A DNA stretch of 64,000 nucleotides, from assembly GCA_019117005.1 (NCBI GenBank), contig DXAO01000052.1, positions 34,461 through 98,460 of the forward strand. The letters are read 5' to 3'. A model generated the notes under the pieces. That model was not told the origin of the DNA, searched no databases, and saw only the letters and a program-made list of their open reading frames with translations. Origin of the DNA: Candidatus Collinsella stercoripullorum (GTDB lineage Bacteria > Actinomycetota > Coriobacteriia > Coriobacteriales > Coriobacteriaceae). Shown in pieces: positions 43,448 through 53,261 of this stretch (position 1 is the first letter of the stretch; the number at the start of each line of letters is the position of its first letter). The translations under genes were made by a program, and so were the position numbers.

Positions 43448-45112
43448 TCACTCGGCCCCGAGGCGAGCCGCGCGCACGCTGCTCTCGAACACCAGCTGGC
43501 CGGCGACCGTCCCGACGATGCCGAGCGCCACCATGACCGCGTGCGTCGCTCCCATGCCGACGGCGTCGGGCAGGAAGCCGAAGGTGAGCGCCCCTCCGCC
43601 GAATACGCAGACCAGGGCCCCGATGATGCCCACGGTGATGGGCGCGCTGCGCTTGACCACCTCGTTGGGGGATGTCCAGGCGTAGTTCGGCCGTCGGGCG
43701 TCGATGCCGAGTCCCACGTTCGCCCAGAGGTAGAACACCCCGAAGCCCACGGCGAGCGTCTCGATCGCGCCGACAGGCGAGAGCTCCCCCGCGACCGTCA
43801 TGATGGCGCACGAGACCGCGAGCACCGCCGCGACGGGGATGGCGTTGGAGGCGAGCTTCGCACCGAGCACCATCCGGGACGACAGCGGTGCGGTCGCGGT
43901 GATCCACGCCGAACGCCCCTCGAGGGAGACGGAGACGGCGGCGCTCATGCAGGTCGATGCGCAGAACGCGAACACCCAGGGGATGATCAGGGAGATGCGG
44001 TCGAGCAGCGGCCCCATCGTCCGGGCGTCGAGGCCCAGCTCGTCGAACCTGCCGCCCGTGACGAGGTCGCTCAAGCCGATCGCGGACAGCGCGATGGCGA
44101 TGACGAGCATCATCAGGTAGCCGAACAGGCAGTTGAACGCGTAGGAGGGGATCCCCAGCAGCGTGAGGTGCTCGCGGCGCACCAACGCGGCGAACGGGGT
44201 GCGCACCCGCCCGGAGCGCCGCAGGGCCGACGCGCCTCCCGCCTTGCGGGCCCGTCCGGCGAGCGCCCCGTTGAGACCGAGGTAGCAGCGCTGCATGATC
44301 TCGACGCAGACCGCCGTGACCCCCAGCTCCGCGAGGGCGAGCAGCGCGAACCCGGTGACGGAGCCGTCGACGACGGCGCTTGAGGCCCAGGCGGCGGGCG
44401 GCCACGCGGTCTCCACCATGTCCCTGAGCGCCGCCGCCATGCTCGCCGTCGCGGCCAGCGTCGCCTGCTCGTCGACGCCGGCGGAGAACGAGAAGCTGTA
44501 CGAGGCGGCGATCACGCCCATCATGAGCAGCATGCCGAGCGCCGCGTAGGCGAGGTTGGCGCGACGGAAGCGCGTCGCGAGCGCCGTGACGCCGAAGGCC
44601 GCGAAGGTCGCGAGCGCGGTGGGGGCGAGCGGTGCCAGCGGTACGCTCAGCACCGCGAAGGCGACGGTGGCCGGTGCGGGCCCCACGTAGGCGAAGAACA
44701 CGACGTAGGGCGGGACCATGAGCAGGAGGGCGATGACGATGGCGCTGCCGAACAGGGCCGCCATCCGGGCGAGGACCACGGTGCGGCGCGGGATGGGAAG
44801 GGCCATGACGAGGTCGTGGTCCCGTGCGCCGAACAGGGTCCCGCGCGCCTTCATGAAGGTGAACGCCACGCCCGCGAGCGACCCGATGAGGACGGCGAGG
44901 GCCGGGATCGCGTCGGCCAGCCCCGCCTCGGCGAGCCCGATCGCCGCGAGGGCGGCGTAGACCGCGAACACGGTGGCCAGCAGGAACGCGAGCACGGCGG
45001 CGAGGGCGATGCGGCGCATGCGCGCGGCGCGCGGCGCGCCCTGCGCGTTGGGGGCGAGCGAGTTGGCGAGGGCGAGCAGCTGCACGCGCAGCAGCGTCAG
45101 GAAGTCGCGCAC
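43448..45112 (-). CDS. ABC-2-type transporter permease
   Basis: A 554-residue membrane protein with about 12 helices and no catalytic motif; Ala-, Val- and Leu-rich throughout. It starts MRDFLTLLRVQLLALANSL, as in large ABC-2 permeases paired with YtrB/EcsA-type ATPases. It is directly after the ATPase gene (two bases between). Substrate unknown. Confidence 0.8.
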   Translation of the reverse strand: MRDFLTLLRVQLLALANSLAPNAQGAPRAARMRRIALAAVLAFLLATVFAVYAALAAIGLAEAGLADAIPALAVLIGSLAGVAFTFMKARGTLFGARDHDLVMALPIPRRTVVLARMAALFGSAIVIALLLMVPPYVVFFAYVGPAPATVAFAVLSVPLAPLAPTALATFAAFGVTALATRFRRANLAYAALGMLLMMGVIAASYSFSFSAGVDEQATLAATASMAAALRDMVETAWPPAAWASSAVVDGSVTGFALLALAELGVTAVCVEIMQRCYLGLNGALAGRARKAGGASALRRSGRVRTPFAALVRREHLTLLGIPSYAFNCLFGYLMMLVIAIALSAIGLSDLVTGGRFDELGLDARTMGPLLDRISLIIPWVFAFCASTCMSAAVSVSLEGRSAWITATAPLSSRMVLGAKLASNAIPVAAVLAVSCAIMTVAGELSPVGAIETLAVGFGVFYLWANVGLGIDARRPNYAWTSPNEVVKRSAPITVGIIGALVCVFGGGALTFGFLPDAVGMGATHAVMVALGIVGTVAGQLVFESSVRAARLGAE

Positions 45113-45114
45113 GA

Positions 45115-45867
45115 TTAGGCCTCCTTCTCGACGAGCTCGAGGAAGACGTCCTCGAGCGAGGAATCGCCGCGGACCTGCTCGGTGGGACCGCAGGCGAGCA
45201 GCTCGCCGCCGCGGATGATGGCGACCTTGTCGCAGAGCCTCTCGACGACCTCGAGCACGTGCGATGAGAAGAACACCGCGCTCCCGCGGTCGGCCAGCTC
45301 GCGCAGCATCCCCTTGAGCTCATGGGACGCCACCGGGTCGAGCCCGACGAACGGCTCGTCGAGCACGAGCAGGCGCGGCCCGTGCATGAGCGCGCCGATG
45401 AGCACGAGCTTCTGGCGCATGCCGTGCGAGTAGGTGCCCACCGTGTCGCCCAGCGCGTCGGAGAGGCCGAGGCACTCGGCGAGCTGCGAGATGCGCCGCG
45501 TGCGCGTCTCGGCGGGTATGCGGAAGACGTCGGCCAGGAAGGCGAGGTACTGCATGCCGGTCATGAACTCGTAGACATCCGGGTTGTCGGGCACGTAGGC
45601 GGTGAGGGCCTTCGCGGCGAGCGGATCGCCCACCACGTCGTGCCCGCAGATGCGGATGGTGCCGCCCTCGAAGCGCTGGGCGCCCACGATGGAGCGGATG
45701 AGCGTGGTCTTGCCGGCCCCGTTGTGGCCGCTGAAGCCGAAGATGTCGCCGGGCTCGACGGTGAGGGTGAGGTCGCGCACGGCGGTCTTGTCGCCGTAGC
45801 GCTTGCAGAAGCCCTGGATATCGAGGACGGGGTGCTGCGACGGGGTGGTCTGGTTCAGGTGTTCCAT
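45115..45867 (-). CDS. ABC transporter ATP-binding protein (exporter type)
   Basis: A 250-residue ATPase: Walker A GHNGAGKTTLIRSI, signature YSHGMRQKLVLIGAL (LSGGQ replaced by YSHGM, common in this clade), Walker B LLVLDEPFVGLDP. CcmA/EcsA-like. GGAGGAG lies upstream of the ATG at 45867. It acts with the permease at 43448. Upstream on the same strand lie a 46-residue membrane peptide, a ribbon-helix-helix gene and an SPFH gene. Confidence 0.92.
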   Translation of the reverse strand: MEHLNQTTPSQHPVLDIQGFCKRYGDKTAVRDLTLTVEPGDIFGFSGHNGAGKTTLIRSIVGAQRFEGGTIRICGHDVVGDPLAAKALTAYVPDNPDVYEFMTGMQYLAFLADVFRIPAETRTRRISQLAECLGLSDALGDTVGTYSHGMRQKLVLIGALMHGPRLLVLDEPFVGLDPVASHELKGMLRELADRGSAVFFSSHVLEVVERLCDKVAIIRGGELLACGPTEQVRGDSSLEDVFLELVEKEA

Positions 45868-46028
45868 GGTCTCCTCCTTGCGGATGGGTGTCGGTGGTCG
45901 GGTGCGTCGCCGCCCGCCTTGGCTGCGGTTTCGGCCGGCGGCCTTCGTCTCGGTGGTCGATGCGTTCGGCGCCGGCGGGCTCGCGCGGCGCCGCCCGCCT
46001 TGGCTGCGGGCCCGCCCGCGGGGTCCCG

Positions 46029-46169
46029 CTACAGGAGGCCCGCGACCTCGAGCATCGTCTCGATCGCCTGCGGCGAGAGGCCGGCTCCGCGATACCCTAG
46101 CTCGATGAACATCGGTACGAGGAATGAGAGGACCGTCTCAGCGATGGTCCAGAACCGGATGGCGTCCAT
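46029..46169 (-). CDS. 46-residue membrane peptide
   Basis: Starts MDAIRFWTIAETVLSFLVPM and continues FIELGYRGAGLSPQAIETML. ATG 46169 has AAGGAG five bases upstream. One short hydrophobic helix (residues 6-24) and a small C-terminal helix are predicted by eye. It lies 32 bases after the ribbon-helix-helix gene on the same strand, so it is likely in that operon. No family recognised. Confidence 0.6.
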   Translation of the reverse strand: MDAIRFWTIAETVLSFLVPMFIELGYRGAGLSPQAIETMLEVAGLL

Positions 46170-46201
46170 GCCTGCTCCTTCGCGCGCCGCGCGCGGCGGC
46201 G

Positions 46202-46411
46202 CTATTCGGTTGTGTCTTCGTCGCCTCGTTGGGGGCGCTTGCCTCCCGGCAGGCGCCCGTAGCGCTTCAGCGCATCGCGCAAGATCCATTCGACCTGCCC
46301 GTTGGCGCTGCGCATCTCGTCATCCGCCCAGCGCTGAACGGCCTCCCAGATCTCGGGGTCGATGCGGAGCGGGTACTGCTTGCGTGCCAATCTGGTCACC
46401 TGCTTCAACAA
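46202..46411 (-). CDS. Arc-like ribbon-helix-helix DNA-binding protein
   Basis: Up to 69 residues. YPLRIDPEIWEAVQRWADDE then RSANGQVEWILRDALKRYG is the RHH pattern: a beta strand (YPLRI) and two helices with the S-x-N-x-x-V/I motif of Arc-type repressors. The start is a TTG near 46411; GTG 46399 or TTG 46390 are alternatives. It follows the SPFH gene, a pairing common in Gram-positive genomes. It may bind the palindrome at 47725. Confidence 0.8.
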   Translation of the reverse strand: MLKQVTRLARKQYPLRIDPEIWEAVQRWADDEMRSANGQVEWILRDALKRYGRLPGGKRPQRGDEDTTE

Positions 46412-46578
46412 GCCGGCGGGCGTTCCGACTTGCCGGTCGAGCGGGCCCGGTCATGGTCGGGCCGCCGGTCGAATGGGGGATGGGGCGCCGGCCGGGCCGT
46501 CGTGCGCGGCCGGCATGCCCCGGGAAGGGTCGTTCGGCGTCCCCCGGGGGCCGGTCCTCGGGGGAGGTGCGTGCCGGG

Positions 46579-47607
46579 CTAGTACAGGGAGCCGGTGTTC
46601 ACGATCGGCTTGGCCTCGGACTCGCCGCACAGCACGACCATGAGGTTGGAGGCCATCTGCGCCTTGCGCTCCTCGTCCAGCGAGATCTGGCCGCCGCGGG
46701 AGAGCTCGTCCACGGCCATCTCCACCATGGAGACGGCGCCCTCGACGATCTTCTTGCGCGCGGCGATGACGGCCTCGGCCTGCTGGCGGCGCAGCATGGC
46801 CTGGGCGATCTCCGGTGCGTAGGCGAGGTGGGTGAGGCGCGCGTCGTCCACGGCGACGCCCGCCGGCGCCAGGCGCTGCGAGAGCTCGCGGCGCAGGGCC
46901 TCGGAGACCTCCTCGATGTTGGAGCGCAGGGTGATGGAGCTGCTGGAATCCGAGGTGTCCTCCATGTGGTCGTAGGCGTACACGCTCGCCACGTGGCGCA
47001 GCGCGGTCTCCGCCTGGGTGGCGACGAACTGCTCGTAGTTATCGACGTCGAACAGCGCCTTGGCGGTGTCCTCCACGTGCCACACCACGACGTTGGCGAT
47101 CTCGATGGGGTTGCCCACCTTGTCGTTGACCTTCAGGACCTCGCCGTTCAGCGTGCGGGCGCGGATCGAGACCTTGGTGGACAGGCCGGACGCCGCCTTG
47201 GCGGCGGTCTCGATGGACTTGGAGAGCGACAGCCCGCTCTTGCTGACGGCGCTCGCCACGGCGTCCTCCGCCGCGGAGTTGGTGCCCATGCTGCGACTGT
47301 AGAAGGGGTTGGCCCACAGGAACCCCTCGTCGCGGACGGTTCCCTTGTAGTCTCCGAACAGGATGCACACGCGCGCCTGGCCGGGTTGCAGGGCGAAGAA
47401 GCCGCAGACGGGGACGAACCAGACGACGAACAGGATGATGCTCGCGACCAGCAGGATGACGAGCAGGGGGTTGGCCTCGTTCTCGGGCGTGCTCGCCATG
47501 CCGACGATGGAGCCGATGAACACGGCGATGATGGCTATCAGCGCGATCGACACCGCCGCCAGCATGCCCCAGCCGGACTTGGCCTTGATCTGCTTCTCCA
47601 CGCTCAT
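46579..47607 (-). CDS. SPFH/Band 7 family membrane protein
   Basis: A 342-residue stomatin/flotillin-like protein. Two N-terminal membrane helices (about 14-38 and 46-68), then the SPFH domain ([20 protein letters not shown] to about 290) and a Gln/Ala/Glu-rich coiled coil ([20 protein letters not shown]). ATG 47607 has AAAGGA six bases upstream. Such proteins organise membrane microdomains. The pairing with the RHH gene on the same strand is recurrent. Confidence 0.9.
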   Translation of the reverse strand: MSVEKQIKAKSGWGMLAAVSIALIAIIAVFIGSIVGMASTPENEANPLLVILLVASIILFVVWFVPVCGFFALQPGQARVCILFGDYKGTVRDEGFLWANPFYSRSMGTNSAAEDAVASAVSKSGLSLSKSIETAAKAASGLSTKVSIRARTLNGEVLKVNDKVGNPIEIANVVVWHVEDTAKALFDVDNYEQFVATQAETALRHVASVYAYDHMEDTSDSSSSITLRSNIEEVSEALRRELSQRLAPAGVAVDDARLTHLAYAPEIAQAMLRRQQAEAVIAARKKIVEGAVSMVEMAVDELSRGGQISLDEERKAQMASNLMVVLCGESEAKPIVNTGSLY

Positions 47608-47724
47608 TGAAGTTCCTTTCGAACATACCGCCCGCGTTTGCGTGACCGCCCGGGCGCTGCCCCGTATTGCCTCGGGGGGGGGCACTCCCCGAACGAGAAG
47701 CTCCGTGCCGCTCGTTGATGCCAT

Positions 47725-47736
47725 TGTGATATCACA
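47725..47736. promoter_or_regulatory. 12 bp palindrome upstream of the SPFH gene
   Basis: TGTGATATCACA is a perfect palindrome 118 bases before the SPFH start and 134 before the divergent DhaM-like gene. It is the only symmetric AT-rich site in this intergenic region. The RHH protein of the SPFH operon is a natural candidate to bind it (inference). Confidence 0.5.
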
Positions 47737-47869
47737 TTGATGTCGCGTCAAGAACCGTTTGCCGAATCGGCGAACGGTACGGCGCCACCGGGCATGCCGC
47801 CGGCGCTTATGCCGGGGGGTGATTTGGGTACCATGTGCGTACATTCAACTGGGCAGGGGGAATACGCTC

Positions 47870-48250
47870 ATGGTTGGTATCGTTTTAGCCTCGCATTCGC
47901 GGGCGCTCGCTGAAGCGTTGCGCGATTACACGCGGGTCGTCGCCCCGGACGCGGCGGTGGCCGTCGCCGGGGGGATGCCCAACGGCTCGTTCGGTACGAG
48001 CTACGTGCGGGTGCGCGCGGCGATCGCGGAGGTGTCGGGTCCGGACGGGGTCATCGTCCTGCCCGATATGGGCGCCTCCGCCGCCGTGGTGAAGATGGTC
48101 CTCGCGGACCTGGCTGACCCCGGCGTCGTCATGGTGGACTGCCCGTTCGTGGAGGGGGCGGTGGAGGCCACGGTCCAAGCGCAGGCGGAGACCCCGCTCG
48201 GCCCGATCATGGAGTCCCTCTCCTCGCTCCGCTCGCTGCGCAAGTTCTAG
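47870..48250 (+). CDS. DhaM-like EIIA-Man-type phosphocarrier
   Basis: A 126-residue protein matching the first domain of DhaM, which passes phosphate from HPr to DhaL in PTS-dependent dihydroxyacetone kinase. IVLASHSRALAEAL has the phospho-acceptor His9; NGSFGTSYVRVRAAI, VLPDMGASAAVVKM and PFVEGAVEATVQA are family features. The HPr and EI-like domains of longer DhaM proteins are absent. No dhaK or dhaL lies nearby. HPr itself is encoded at 60209. Confidence 0.78.
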   Translation: MVGIVLASHSRALAEALRDYTRVVAPDAAVAVAGGMPNGSFGTSYVRVRAAIAEVSGPDGVIVLPDMGASAAVVKMVLADLADPGVVMVDCPFVEGAVEATVQAQAETPLGPIMESLSSLRSLRKF

Positions 48251-48702
48251 GAGGCGCGCCCGCATCGGGGCGCATCCGCGCGGGTACGGCGGCCCCGTCC
48301 GCGCCCGGGGGGCGCATCCGCGCGGGCGCGTCTGCATCGGGGCACATCTGCGCGGGGCCCGTCGGCCCGTCCGCGCCAAGGTCCGTGGGAGGCGTCCGCC
48401 TCCGCCGCGCGGCGCGGCCCGGTGTTTTTCAAGTGCACGTAAACATCGATAAAACTGACAGATTGAATCCTCCGGTCGTATGTTATCTTCGGCTTACACT
48501 TGAAGCCGAGCGGCCGGATGGATGACACGATGCCCGCGCCGGCGCCTCGCCCTGCGAGATGCGCGGCGGGCCCTTCCGCGCGCCATCGCCTGTCTCCGGT
48601 CGGGTGCGAGCCCGTCCGGGGGCGCACCCGGCCGCTTCGCCTCGAGTACCCACCCACACGCGCGCCCAGCGCGCACGGACCGCGAGGAGCGTGGTTACCG
48701 AA
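48251..48702. promoter_or_regulatory. Promoter region of the split pfl genes
   Basis: Bases 48251-48410 have GGGGCGCATCCGCGCGGG-type direct repeats. Bases 48425-48505 are AT-rich: TTCAAGTG (48428) and CACTTGAA (48497) are inverted, and TTGAAT (48463), TATGTT and TTATCT (48479-48487) are promoter-like words. GAGGAG lies at 48684. No Rex or FNR consensus site was found by eye. Confidence 0.45.
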
Positions 48703-50784
48703 ATGCAAGAGGCATGGGAAGGTTTCACCGGGGGCGTCTGGACCGACGAGGTCGACGTGCGCGACTTCATCCAGCGCAACTACACCCCCTACGAGGGCGA
48801 CGGCTCGTTTCTGGCAGGGCCGACCGAGCGCACCGAGAGGCTCTGGGGCACCGTGCTCGGCCTGCTCGAGCGCGAGCGCGAGCTCGGCGGCGTCCTCGAC
48901 ATGGAGACGAAGGTCGTGACGGGCATCACGGCGTATCCGGCCGGCTACATCGACGCCGACCACCCCGAGCTGGAGACGATCGTCGGCCTGCAGACCGACC
49001 GCCCGCTCAAGCGCGCCCTGCACGTGAACGGCGGCATCCGCATCGCCTGTCAGGCGGCCGAGCAGCACGGCTACCAGGTCGACCCCGAGATCGTGGACAT
49101 CTACACCACCAAGCGCAAGACCCACAACCAGGGCGTCTTCGACGTCTACAAGCCTGAGATGCGCGCCTGCCGCAGCGCGCACATCATCACCGGCCTGCCC
49201 GACGGCTACGGCCGCGGCCGCATCATCGGCGACTACCGCCGCGTGGCGCTCTACGGCCTGGACTTCCTCATCCGCGACAAGGAGGCCCAGAAGGCCGCCA
49301 CGCCGCACACCATGACCGAGGCCGTCATCCGCGACCGCGAGGAGCTCGCCGAGCAGATCCGCGCCCTGCATCAGCTGGCCGAGCTCGGCCGTATCTACGG
49401 GTTCGACATCATGCGCCCGGCGGCGAACACCCAGGAGGCCATCCAGTGGATGTACCTCGCCTACCTCGCGGCGGTCAAGGATCAGAACGGCGCGGCGATG
49501 TCGATCGGCCGCACCTCGACCTTCATCGACATCTACGCGGAGCGCGACCTGGCGCGCGGCACCTTCACCGAGGGGCAGATCCAGGAGTTCGTGGACCACT
49601 TCATCATGAAGCTCCGCATGGTCAAGTTCGCCCGCACGCCCGAGTACCAGAACCTGTTCTCGGGCGACCCGCAGTGGGTCACCGAGTCCATCGGCGGCAT
49701 GGGCGTGGACGGCCGCACGCTCGTCACCAAGATGAGCTTCCGCTACCTGCACACCCTCGAGAACATGGGCACCTCGCCGGAGCCCAACCTCACCGTGCTG
49801 TGGAGCACGCGGCTGCCGCGCGGGTTCAAGGACTTCTGCGCCAAGACCTCCATCGCGAGCTCGTCCATCCAGTACGAGAACGACGACGTCATGCGCGTCT
49901 ACCATGGCGACGACTACGCGATCGCCTGCTGCGTCTCGTCCATGCGCGTCGGCAAGGAGATGCAGTTCTTCGGCGCCCGCGCGAACCTCGCCAAATGCCT
50001 GCTCTACGCGCTGAACGGCGGTGTGGACGAGGTCTCCAAGAAGCAGGTCGGGCCGGCGTACCGCCCGGTCGAGGGGGATACGCTCTACTACGACGACGTC
50101 GTCGCGAAGTACAAGGACATGATGCGGTGGTTGGCCGGCGTGTACGTGAACACGCTGAACATCATCCACTACATGCATGACAAGTACTGCTACGAGGCGA
50201 TCCAGATGGCGCTGCACGACCACCACGTGCACCGCTGGTTCGCCACGGGCATCGCGGGCCTGTCGGTCGTCGCGGACTCGCTGTCGGCCATCAAGTACGC
50301 CAAGGTTCATCCCGTGCGCGATGAGAACGGCGTCATCGTGGACTTCGATATCGAGGGGGACTTCCCCAAGTACGGCAACGACGACGACCGCGTGGACCGC
50401 ATCGCCCACGACGTGGTGCACGAGTTCATGGAGTACGTGCGCCGCAACGACACCTACCGCAACTCCGTGCCCACCACCTCCGTGCTGACCATCACGTCCA
50501 ACGTGGTGTACGGCAAGAAGACCGGTGCCACGCCGGACGGGCGCGCGGCCGGGGAGCCCTTCGCCCCCGGCGCCAACCCCATGCACCGGCGCGACAGCCA
50601 TGGCGCGATCGCCTCGCTGTCCTCGGTCGCCAAGCTGCCGTTCCGCGACGCCCAGGATGGCATCTCGAACACCTTCTCCATCGTGCCGGGCGCGCTCGGC
50701 AAGGACGCCGAGGTGTTCTTCGGCGATGTGGACCTGGGGGAGTTCTCGTTCGAGAACCCCGCGCCCAGCTGCGACTGCTGCTGA
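48703..50784 (+). CDS. pflB: Pyruvate formate-lyase catalytic body lacking its glycyl-radical domain
   Basis: A 693-residue PFL that cleaves pyruvate with CoA to acetyl-CoA and formate. It follows E. coli PflB from [20 protein letters not shown] to [13 protein letters not shown]. The catalytic pair is Cys409-Cys410 ([13 protein letters not shown]). It then ends [20 protein letters not shown], where other PFLs continue through about 75 residues holding RVSGYAV. Thus the radical Gly is missing; that segment is a separate gene at 51030. ATG 48703 is chosen: the GTG at 48691 is one base from the GAGGAG site. PflA is at 53262. A PFL of about 760 residues is normal. Confidence 0.92.
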   Translation: MQEAWEGFTGGVWTDEVDVRDFIQRNYTPYEGDGSFLAGPTERTERLWGTVLGLLERERELGGVLDMETKVVTGITAYPAGYIDADHPELETIVGLQTDRPLKRALHVNGGIRIACQAAEQHGYQVDPEIVDIYTTKRKTHNQGVFDVYKPEMRACRSAHIITGLPDGYGRGRIIGDYRRVALYGLDFLIRDKEAQKAATPHTMTEAVIRDREELAEQIRALHQLAELGRIYGFDIMRPAANTQEAIQWMYLAYLAAVKDQNGAAMSIGRTSTFIDIYAERDLARGTFTEGQIQEFVDHFIMKLRMVKFARTPEYQNLFSGDPQWVTESIGGMGVDGRTLVTKMSFRYLHTLENMGTSPEPNLTVLWSTRLPRGFKDFCAKTSIASSSIQYENDDVMRVYHGDDYAIACCVSSMRVGKEMQFFGARANLAKCLLYALNGGVDEVSKKQVGPAYRPVEGDTLYYDDVVAKYKDMMRWLAGVYVNTLNIIHYMHDKYCYEAIQMALHDHHVHRWFATGIAGLSVVADSLSAIKYAKVHPVRDENGVIVDFDIEGDFPKYGNDDDRVDRIAHDVVHEFMEYVRRNDTYRNSVPTTSVLTITSNVVYGKKTGATPDGRAAGEPFAPGANPMHRRDSHGAIASLSSVAKLPFRDAQDGISNTFSIVPGALGKDAEVFFGDVDLGEFSFENPAPSCDCC

Positions 50785-51029
50785 CGGCCCCGCCGGCGGG
50801 GGAGGCGGACGCTGCGGCGCGTCGCGTCCCCTGCGGAGGTGCGGTCTCATCCGCCGCCGGCGCCCTCGGGTGGAGCCCGGGCGCCGGCGGCGTCCCCAGC
50901 GGGCTCTTCGATTCCGGGTCGGCACGGAACCCGCCGGCGTGCCGGCGGTGCAGCCCGCACGTTGACAGAGCGCCCGGTACGGGGGCATCCCGTCGTACCG
51001 CGGCATGACTTGAGAACAGGAGTTTCATC

Positions 51030-51281
51030 ATGAAGGTTTCCGACGTTGCCCAGTCCCAGGCCGACAACCTGGTGAGCATGCTCGATGCGTATGCGGAGCA
51101 GGGCGGGCACCATCTGAACGTGAACGTGTTCAACCGCGACACGCTGCTGGACGCGCAGGCCCATCCCGAGAAGTACCCCCAGCTCACCGTCCGCGTCTCC
51201 GGCTATGCGGTAAACTTCCACAACCTCACGCGCGAGCAGCAGGACGAGGTGATCTCGCGCACCTTCCACGAGGCGATGTAG
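51030..51281 (+). CDS. Separate glycyl-radical domain protein (GrcA-like)
   Basis: An 83-residue protein equal to the C-terminal domain of [39 protein letters not shown] and [18 protein letters not shown]. Gly58 in RVSGYAV would carry the radical. It starts at [20 protein letters not shown], just where the body at 48703 lost homology, so the two together make a full PFL. ATG has CAGGAG seven bases upstream. The gap between the genes is 245 bases. E. coli GrcA (YfiD) is a similar spare part, but there the PFL is complete. Confidence 0.93.
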   Translation: MKVSDVAQSQADNLVSMLDAYAEQGGHHLNVNVFNRDTLLDAQAHPEKYPQLTVRVSGYAVNFHNLTREQQDEVISRTFHEAM

Positions 51282-52099
51282 GGGCGCGCGGACGGCCGAC
51301 CCGCCGTCCCCGACGGGTCCCGGGCCGAGGGCTCGGGGCCCGCTCGGCTGCCTGCCGCATCGGCTTGGGGGCAGGAGGGTCGCGTGGATGACCGCTGTGT
51401 TCGTTTGGCGGCATGAATCCCGCTCGGCGACCCGCCGTCCATCCGACTGCCCTGCGCTCGCATCGGTAGCCGAAAAGCGTTCCCGAGGCCCGGACGGATA
51501 GGGGGTGGTCAAAAATGGGCCGATTTGCGAACATGCATACCGCGTAGGAGCGGATGCGAGCCGGTTCTCGGTAGAACATCGTGTTTCGGACAATCTGATT
51601 CTGCGGGTTTTTGGCGGAAGTAGCTCCAGATAATGCTATGGACCAGATGGTAATTCGCAGTTCGCGTCATTATTGACCACCCCCTCGGGGCCCGATTCCG
51701 AAATGCCTCTGTTTCTATGCATCAGATTCGTGATACGTCCAGCTCCTGCGCCGTAGGTATGCAATAGTGGCGAATCGGATACGGGTGCCCGGACGTGTCG
51801 GCATCTCGGGCTTCGCTTTGCCCCTCCGCGGAGCGCCTGCGAGCGCCGGTGGCACCGGCTCCTCACCTCGGCGAGTACCCGCGGGCGCTCCGGGTAGCAG
51901 CGGCCGCCGGCTCCCCGCTTCTGCGAGCGCCTGCGGGCGCCGGCGCCGCCGGTTTCCCGCCTCGACGAGCGCTCCTGGCGGGAAGGGCGCTGCCGGCAGG
52001 CGCGGACGCGCTGGTATATGCTCTTGGACATGCACCGCGCGCGGCCGTGCGTCGACGCGCCCGCCGCCGCGGCTCGTTCCAAGAGGAAGGAAGGCATCT
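51282..52099. other. Gene-free stretch with an inverted repeat and degenerate GC-rich repeats
   Basis: GGGGGTGGTCAA (51501) and TTGACCACCCCC (51673) are inverted; CCGATTTGCGAACATGCATACC (see 51521) is roughly complementary to 51757-51780, suggesting a nested, decayed element. From 51830 to 52060 repeats of GCGAGCGCCTGCGGGCGCC type appear. The lower-GC centre (51570-51760) stands out. No gene is supported. Confidence 0.5.
51501..51684. repeat. Inverted repeat enclosing a low-GC segment
   Basis: GGGGGTGGTCAA at 51501-51512 and its exact complement at 51673-51684 bound a 160-base low-GC segment. It may be the remnant of a small non-autonomous element. Confidence 0.5.
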
Positions 52100-53149
52100 A
52101 TGGCTTGCTTGGGGTTCGCCGTCGTCGGCACCAGCTCGATCTCCGAAAGCTTCATCTCCGTCCTGAACGCGTCCGATGACGCCCGGTACGTGGGCAGCGT
52201 GTCGCGCGACCGGGAGCGTGCGGCGCGCGTCACCGCCGACCACGGCGGCACCGTCCCGTTCACGAGCCTCGATGCCGCGCTCGCATGCGAGGAGGTCGAC
52301 GCGGTCTACATCGCGAGCCCGAACGCCCTCCATGCCGCCCAGGCGCTCGATTGCGTCCGAGCGGGCAAGCACGTACTGGTGGAGAAGCCCCTCGCGCTCT
52401 GCGAGGCCGACGCCCGCTCGATCCTGGACGCGGCGCGCTCAGCGGGGGTGGTGGCGATGGAGGCGATGCGCTCGGTGCACGACCCCGGCATGCAGACGAT
52501 CCGCGACGCGATCGCGCGGATCGGGCGGGTGCGCCGGGCGTCGCTGCGCTTCGGCAAGTACTCCTCCCGGTATGACGAGGTGCTCGCCGGACGGCAGACC
52601 AACATCTTCGACGCGCGCATGGGGACGGGCTCCCTCATGGATATCGGCGTCTACTGCGTGGAGGCGTGCGTCGCGCTGTTCGGCGCTCCCGATGCCGTGA
52701 CGTGCGCGCCCGTGCTGATCTCCGGGCCGGATACGGAGCAGACTGGCGGGGTCGTCGACGGGGCGGGGACCATCCTGGCGCGCTATCCCGACAAGGTCGT
52801 GGAGCTCTCGTACTCCAAGATCAGCCAGGACCTGCTCCCGTGTCAGATCGAGGGCGAGCTGGGGACCGTCACCTACAGCGGGGTGTCCGTCCCGCTCGAG
52901 GGGGAGCTCCTCCTGCGCGGTCGGGCGGTCGGGGGCGCCCAGCGCCCGGGCGAGTTCAGCGAGGGGGACGTCACGGAGCCCCTCGCGTTCCCCGCGTGCG
53001 ACAACAACATGTGCTACGAGCTGGCCGATTTCATCGCCTGCGTGCGCGGCGGGCTCGATGCCGCGCCGTTCGGGGAGATCACCTGCACGTCGCTTTCGAT
53101 CATGGACGAGGCGCGCCGCCAGGCGGGCATCGAGTTCCCGCGGGGCTAG
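52100..53149 (+). CDS. Gfo/Idh/MocA-family oxidoreductase
   Basis: A 349-residue NAD(P)-dependent oxidoreductase. The N-terminal Rossmann domain begins LGFAVVGTSSISESF; VYIASPNALHAAQAL and GKHVLVEKPLALCEADA carry the family EKP motif; the C-terminal domain has GSLMDIGVYCVEACVALFG with the conserved G-x-x-x-D-x-G-x-Y pattern. ATG 52100 has AAGGAAGG seven bases upstream. It lies between the PFL parts and PflA but has no clear part in that pathway. Substrate unknown, probably a sugar derivative. Confidence 0.88.
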   Translation: MACLGFAVVGTSSISESFISVLNASDDARYVGSVSRDRERAARVTADHGGTVPFTSLDAALACEEVDAVYIASPNALHAAQALDCVRAGKHVLVEKPLALCEADARSILDAARSAGVVAMEAMRSVHDPGMQTIRDAIARIGRVRRASLRFGKYSSRYDEVLAGRQTNIFDARMGTGSLMDIGVYCVEACVALFGAPDAVTCAPVLISGPDTEQTGGVVDGAGTILARYPDKVVELSYSKISQDLLPCQIEGELGTVTYSGVSVPLEGELLLRGRAVGGAQRPGEFSEGDVTEPLAFPACDNNMCYELADFIACVRGGLDAAPFGEITCTSLSIMDEARRQAGIEFPRG

Positions 53150-53261
53150 CGCGCCGCCAGACGGGGCGGTCCCGGTCCGCGGCGGGCCGCCGCCCGCGCG
53201 GTATGCAAGGGGCGTCATCCGGATACCCGTCCGGCGGGATGTACGAGAGGAGAGGGTCGGC

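Noticed and set aside
48251..48702. FNR or Rex sites for anaerobic control of pfl
   Set aside because: No TTGAT-N4-ATCAA or TTGTGAA-N4-TTCACAA match was seen, only a non-matching TTCAAGTG inverted repeat.
49446..50180. A frame overlapping pflB on the same strand
   Set aside because: Shifted shadow of the PFL gene with Arg/His/Pro-rich content.
50785..51029. A simple frameshift or stop as the cause of the split PFL
   Set aside because: The 245-base gap has no homology to PFL in any frame I read, and the small gene has its own ribosome site and start, so a single sequencing error cannot rejoin them.
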